Positions 15,644 through 16,366 of a DNA stretch of 16,366 nt are shown piece by piece. Every line of letters begins with the position of its first letter. The first letter of the stretch is position 1. The translations under genes and the position numbers were made by a program. The DNA is from Streptosporangiaceae bacterium (GTDB taxonomy: Bacteria; Actinomycetota; Actinomycetes; Streptosporangiales; Streptosporangiaceae), in assembly GCA_025934635.1 (NCBI GenBank), contig JAICWX010000202.1, positions 1-16,366 on the forward strand. The letters run 5' to 3'. A model generated the notes under the pieces. The model worked only from the letters and a program-made list of their open reading frames with translations. It did not search any database and was not told where the DNA came from.

Positions 15644-15673
15644 GTGAGAGCAGGACGCGAGGCGGCGCGATGA
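15644..15673 (+). CDS. nine-codon leader ORF coupled to the downstream membrane-protein gene
   Basis: GTG at 15644 follows GGAGGT (15635-15640) after three nt. It codes MRAGREAAR (three Arg, two Glu/Gly-flanked Ala runs) and stops at TGA 15671-15673, which overlaps the next gene's ATG at 15670 as ATGA. The ribosome-binding site is stronger than that of the downstream gene. The inverted repeat GTCC-TTGA-GGAC lies 30 nt upstream. It could be a leader peptide controlling or enhancing expression, or a chance ORF. Confidence 0.4.
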   Translation: MRAGREAAR

Positions 15674-16366
15674 CTACGCTGATCCATCGTGCTCTAGGGC
15701 CTGACAAGAAAGCTGCCGTTATGAGTGACAGCGATGAGGCTGGCCACGCGAACCGGGGGACCAAGCCAGCGGTGCAGGCGGACGGCCCGCTCGCCGCCAA
15801 GCCGGACCCGGCCGGGAAGGCACCGGACCCGGACGGTCACCGGGCCCAGCGTGCCTGGGTGCCCGGTACCGCCGCGCTGCTGACGACCCTCATCGGCCTG
15901 TCCGACATCCTCAACATCTTGCGGCCCGACCTGGTGAACCGGTTCCACCGGTTCAACACGATGATCCCCGGGTCGCTGGACACCGTCACCCGCAGCGCCG
16001 ACGTGCTCATCGGGCTGATGCTGCTGATGCTCGCGCACGGCCTGCGCCGCCGCAAGCGCCGCGCCTGGCAGGCGGTGGCCGCGCTGCTGGCCTTCGACGT
16101 CGCCATCCACTTCATCCACACCGAGCGGATCCCCACCGCCGTCACCGCGATCGTGGTGCTGGTCGCGCTGCTGTACTTCCGGGACGAGTTCTACGCCGAG
16201 GGCGACCCGCGGACCCGGTGGCGGGCGCTGTGGGCGTTCGGCGGCCTGATCGTGGCGGACGTGGTCATCGGCCTGACCTACATCCTGCTGGCCCGCGGCC
16301 TGGCCGAGGACTACTCGTTCGGCCAGCGCGTCCAGGAGGTCATCTACGGCCTGGTCGGGGTGTCGG
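15670..16366 (+). CDS. multi-pass membrane protein, N-terminal part of a probable MprF/LysX-type phosphatidylglycerol lysyltransferase
   Basis: Open to the right edge of the window (232 codons seen). A charged, Pro/Asp-rich cytoplasmic segment (1-60) is followed by hydrophobic helices at about 64-84, 109-125, 133-150, 154-170 and 185-209. Arg/Lys-rich turns such as HGLRRRKRRAW separate them. The L-x-RGLRRRKR-x-AW pattern and the later YFRDEFYAEGDP are characteristic of actinobacterial proteins whose C-terminal DUF2156 or lysyl-tRNA-synthetase-like part transfers lysine to phosphatidylglycerol; that catalytic part is outside the window. The ATG at 15670 has GAGG seven nt upstream and overlaps a leader ORF; ATG 15721 is an in-frame alternative 17 codons later with a weak site. 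It occupies the position after folE where folP is often found. Identification is moderate because only the N-terminus is visible. Confidence 0.65.
   Translation, partial: MTTLIHRALGPDKKAAVMSDSDEAGHANRGTKPAVQADGPLAAKPDPAGKAPDPDGHRAQRAWVPGTAALLTTLIGLSDILNILRPDLVNRFHRFNTMIPGSLDTVTRSADVLIGLMLLMLAHGLRRRKRRAWQAVAALLAFDVAIHFIHTERIPTAVTAIVVLVALLYFRDEFYAEGDPRTRWRALWAFGGLIVADVVIGLTYILLARGLAEDYSFGQRVQEVIYGLVGVS

Overview
The window looks like chromosomal DNA of a high-GC actinobacterium. Codons strongly prefer G or C in the third position, GTG and TTG starts are frequent, and some starts look leaderless. The right-hand two thirds carry the actinobacterial block ppa / dacB / zinc metalloprotease / tilS / hpt / ftsH / folE in its usual order. 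Genus cannot be fixed from sequence alone. I see no rRNA, tRNA, CRISPR array, insertion sequence or phage gene.

Left part (1-7716), accessory metabolism. A truncated SMP-30/gluconolactonase-like gene (-) diverges from a SAM methyltransferase (+), followed by an NAD-dependent sugar epimerase (+). Converging on these is a three-gene minus-strand operon that starts near 5071: an HD-domain protein with a PhnZ-like metal-ligand layout, a J-like/PASTA fusion protein, and a zinc-type alcohol dehydrogenase. Divergent from the operon is a solute-binding-protein-like protein with no secretion signal. Then come a UMP-kinase family gene outside its usual neighbourhood (-) and a short-chain dehydrogenase (+).

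Right part (7717-16366), the conserved block. ppa (-) diverges from dacB (+). The zinc metalloprotease, tilS, hpt, ftsH and folE all follow on the plus strand. Together they cover pyrophosphate removal, peptidoglycan trimming, tRNA-Ile lysidine modification, purine salvage, membrane proteolysis and the first step of folate synthesis. After folE the window ends in a multi-pass membrane protein resembling the N-terminus of MprF/LysX-type phosphatidylglycerol lysyltransferases, not in folP.

Three things stand out. (1) Short tandem duplications (12-23 bp) recur at gene boundaries, and six of them touch or contain a stop codon. One, at 3535-3580, creates a seven-codon mini-ORF linked to both flanking genes by GTGA overlaps. 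(2) The ftsH start has its only good Shine-Dalgarno 31 nt upstream, separated from the ATG by a perfect 8-bp GC hairpin that would bring the spacing to 9 nt. (3) A nine-codon leader ORF with a strong ribosome-binding site overlaps the start of the last gene by ATGA. The most interesting biochemical candidates are the HD-domain protein and its divergent signal-less binding-protein-like neighbour.
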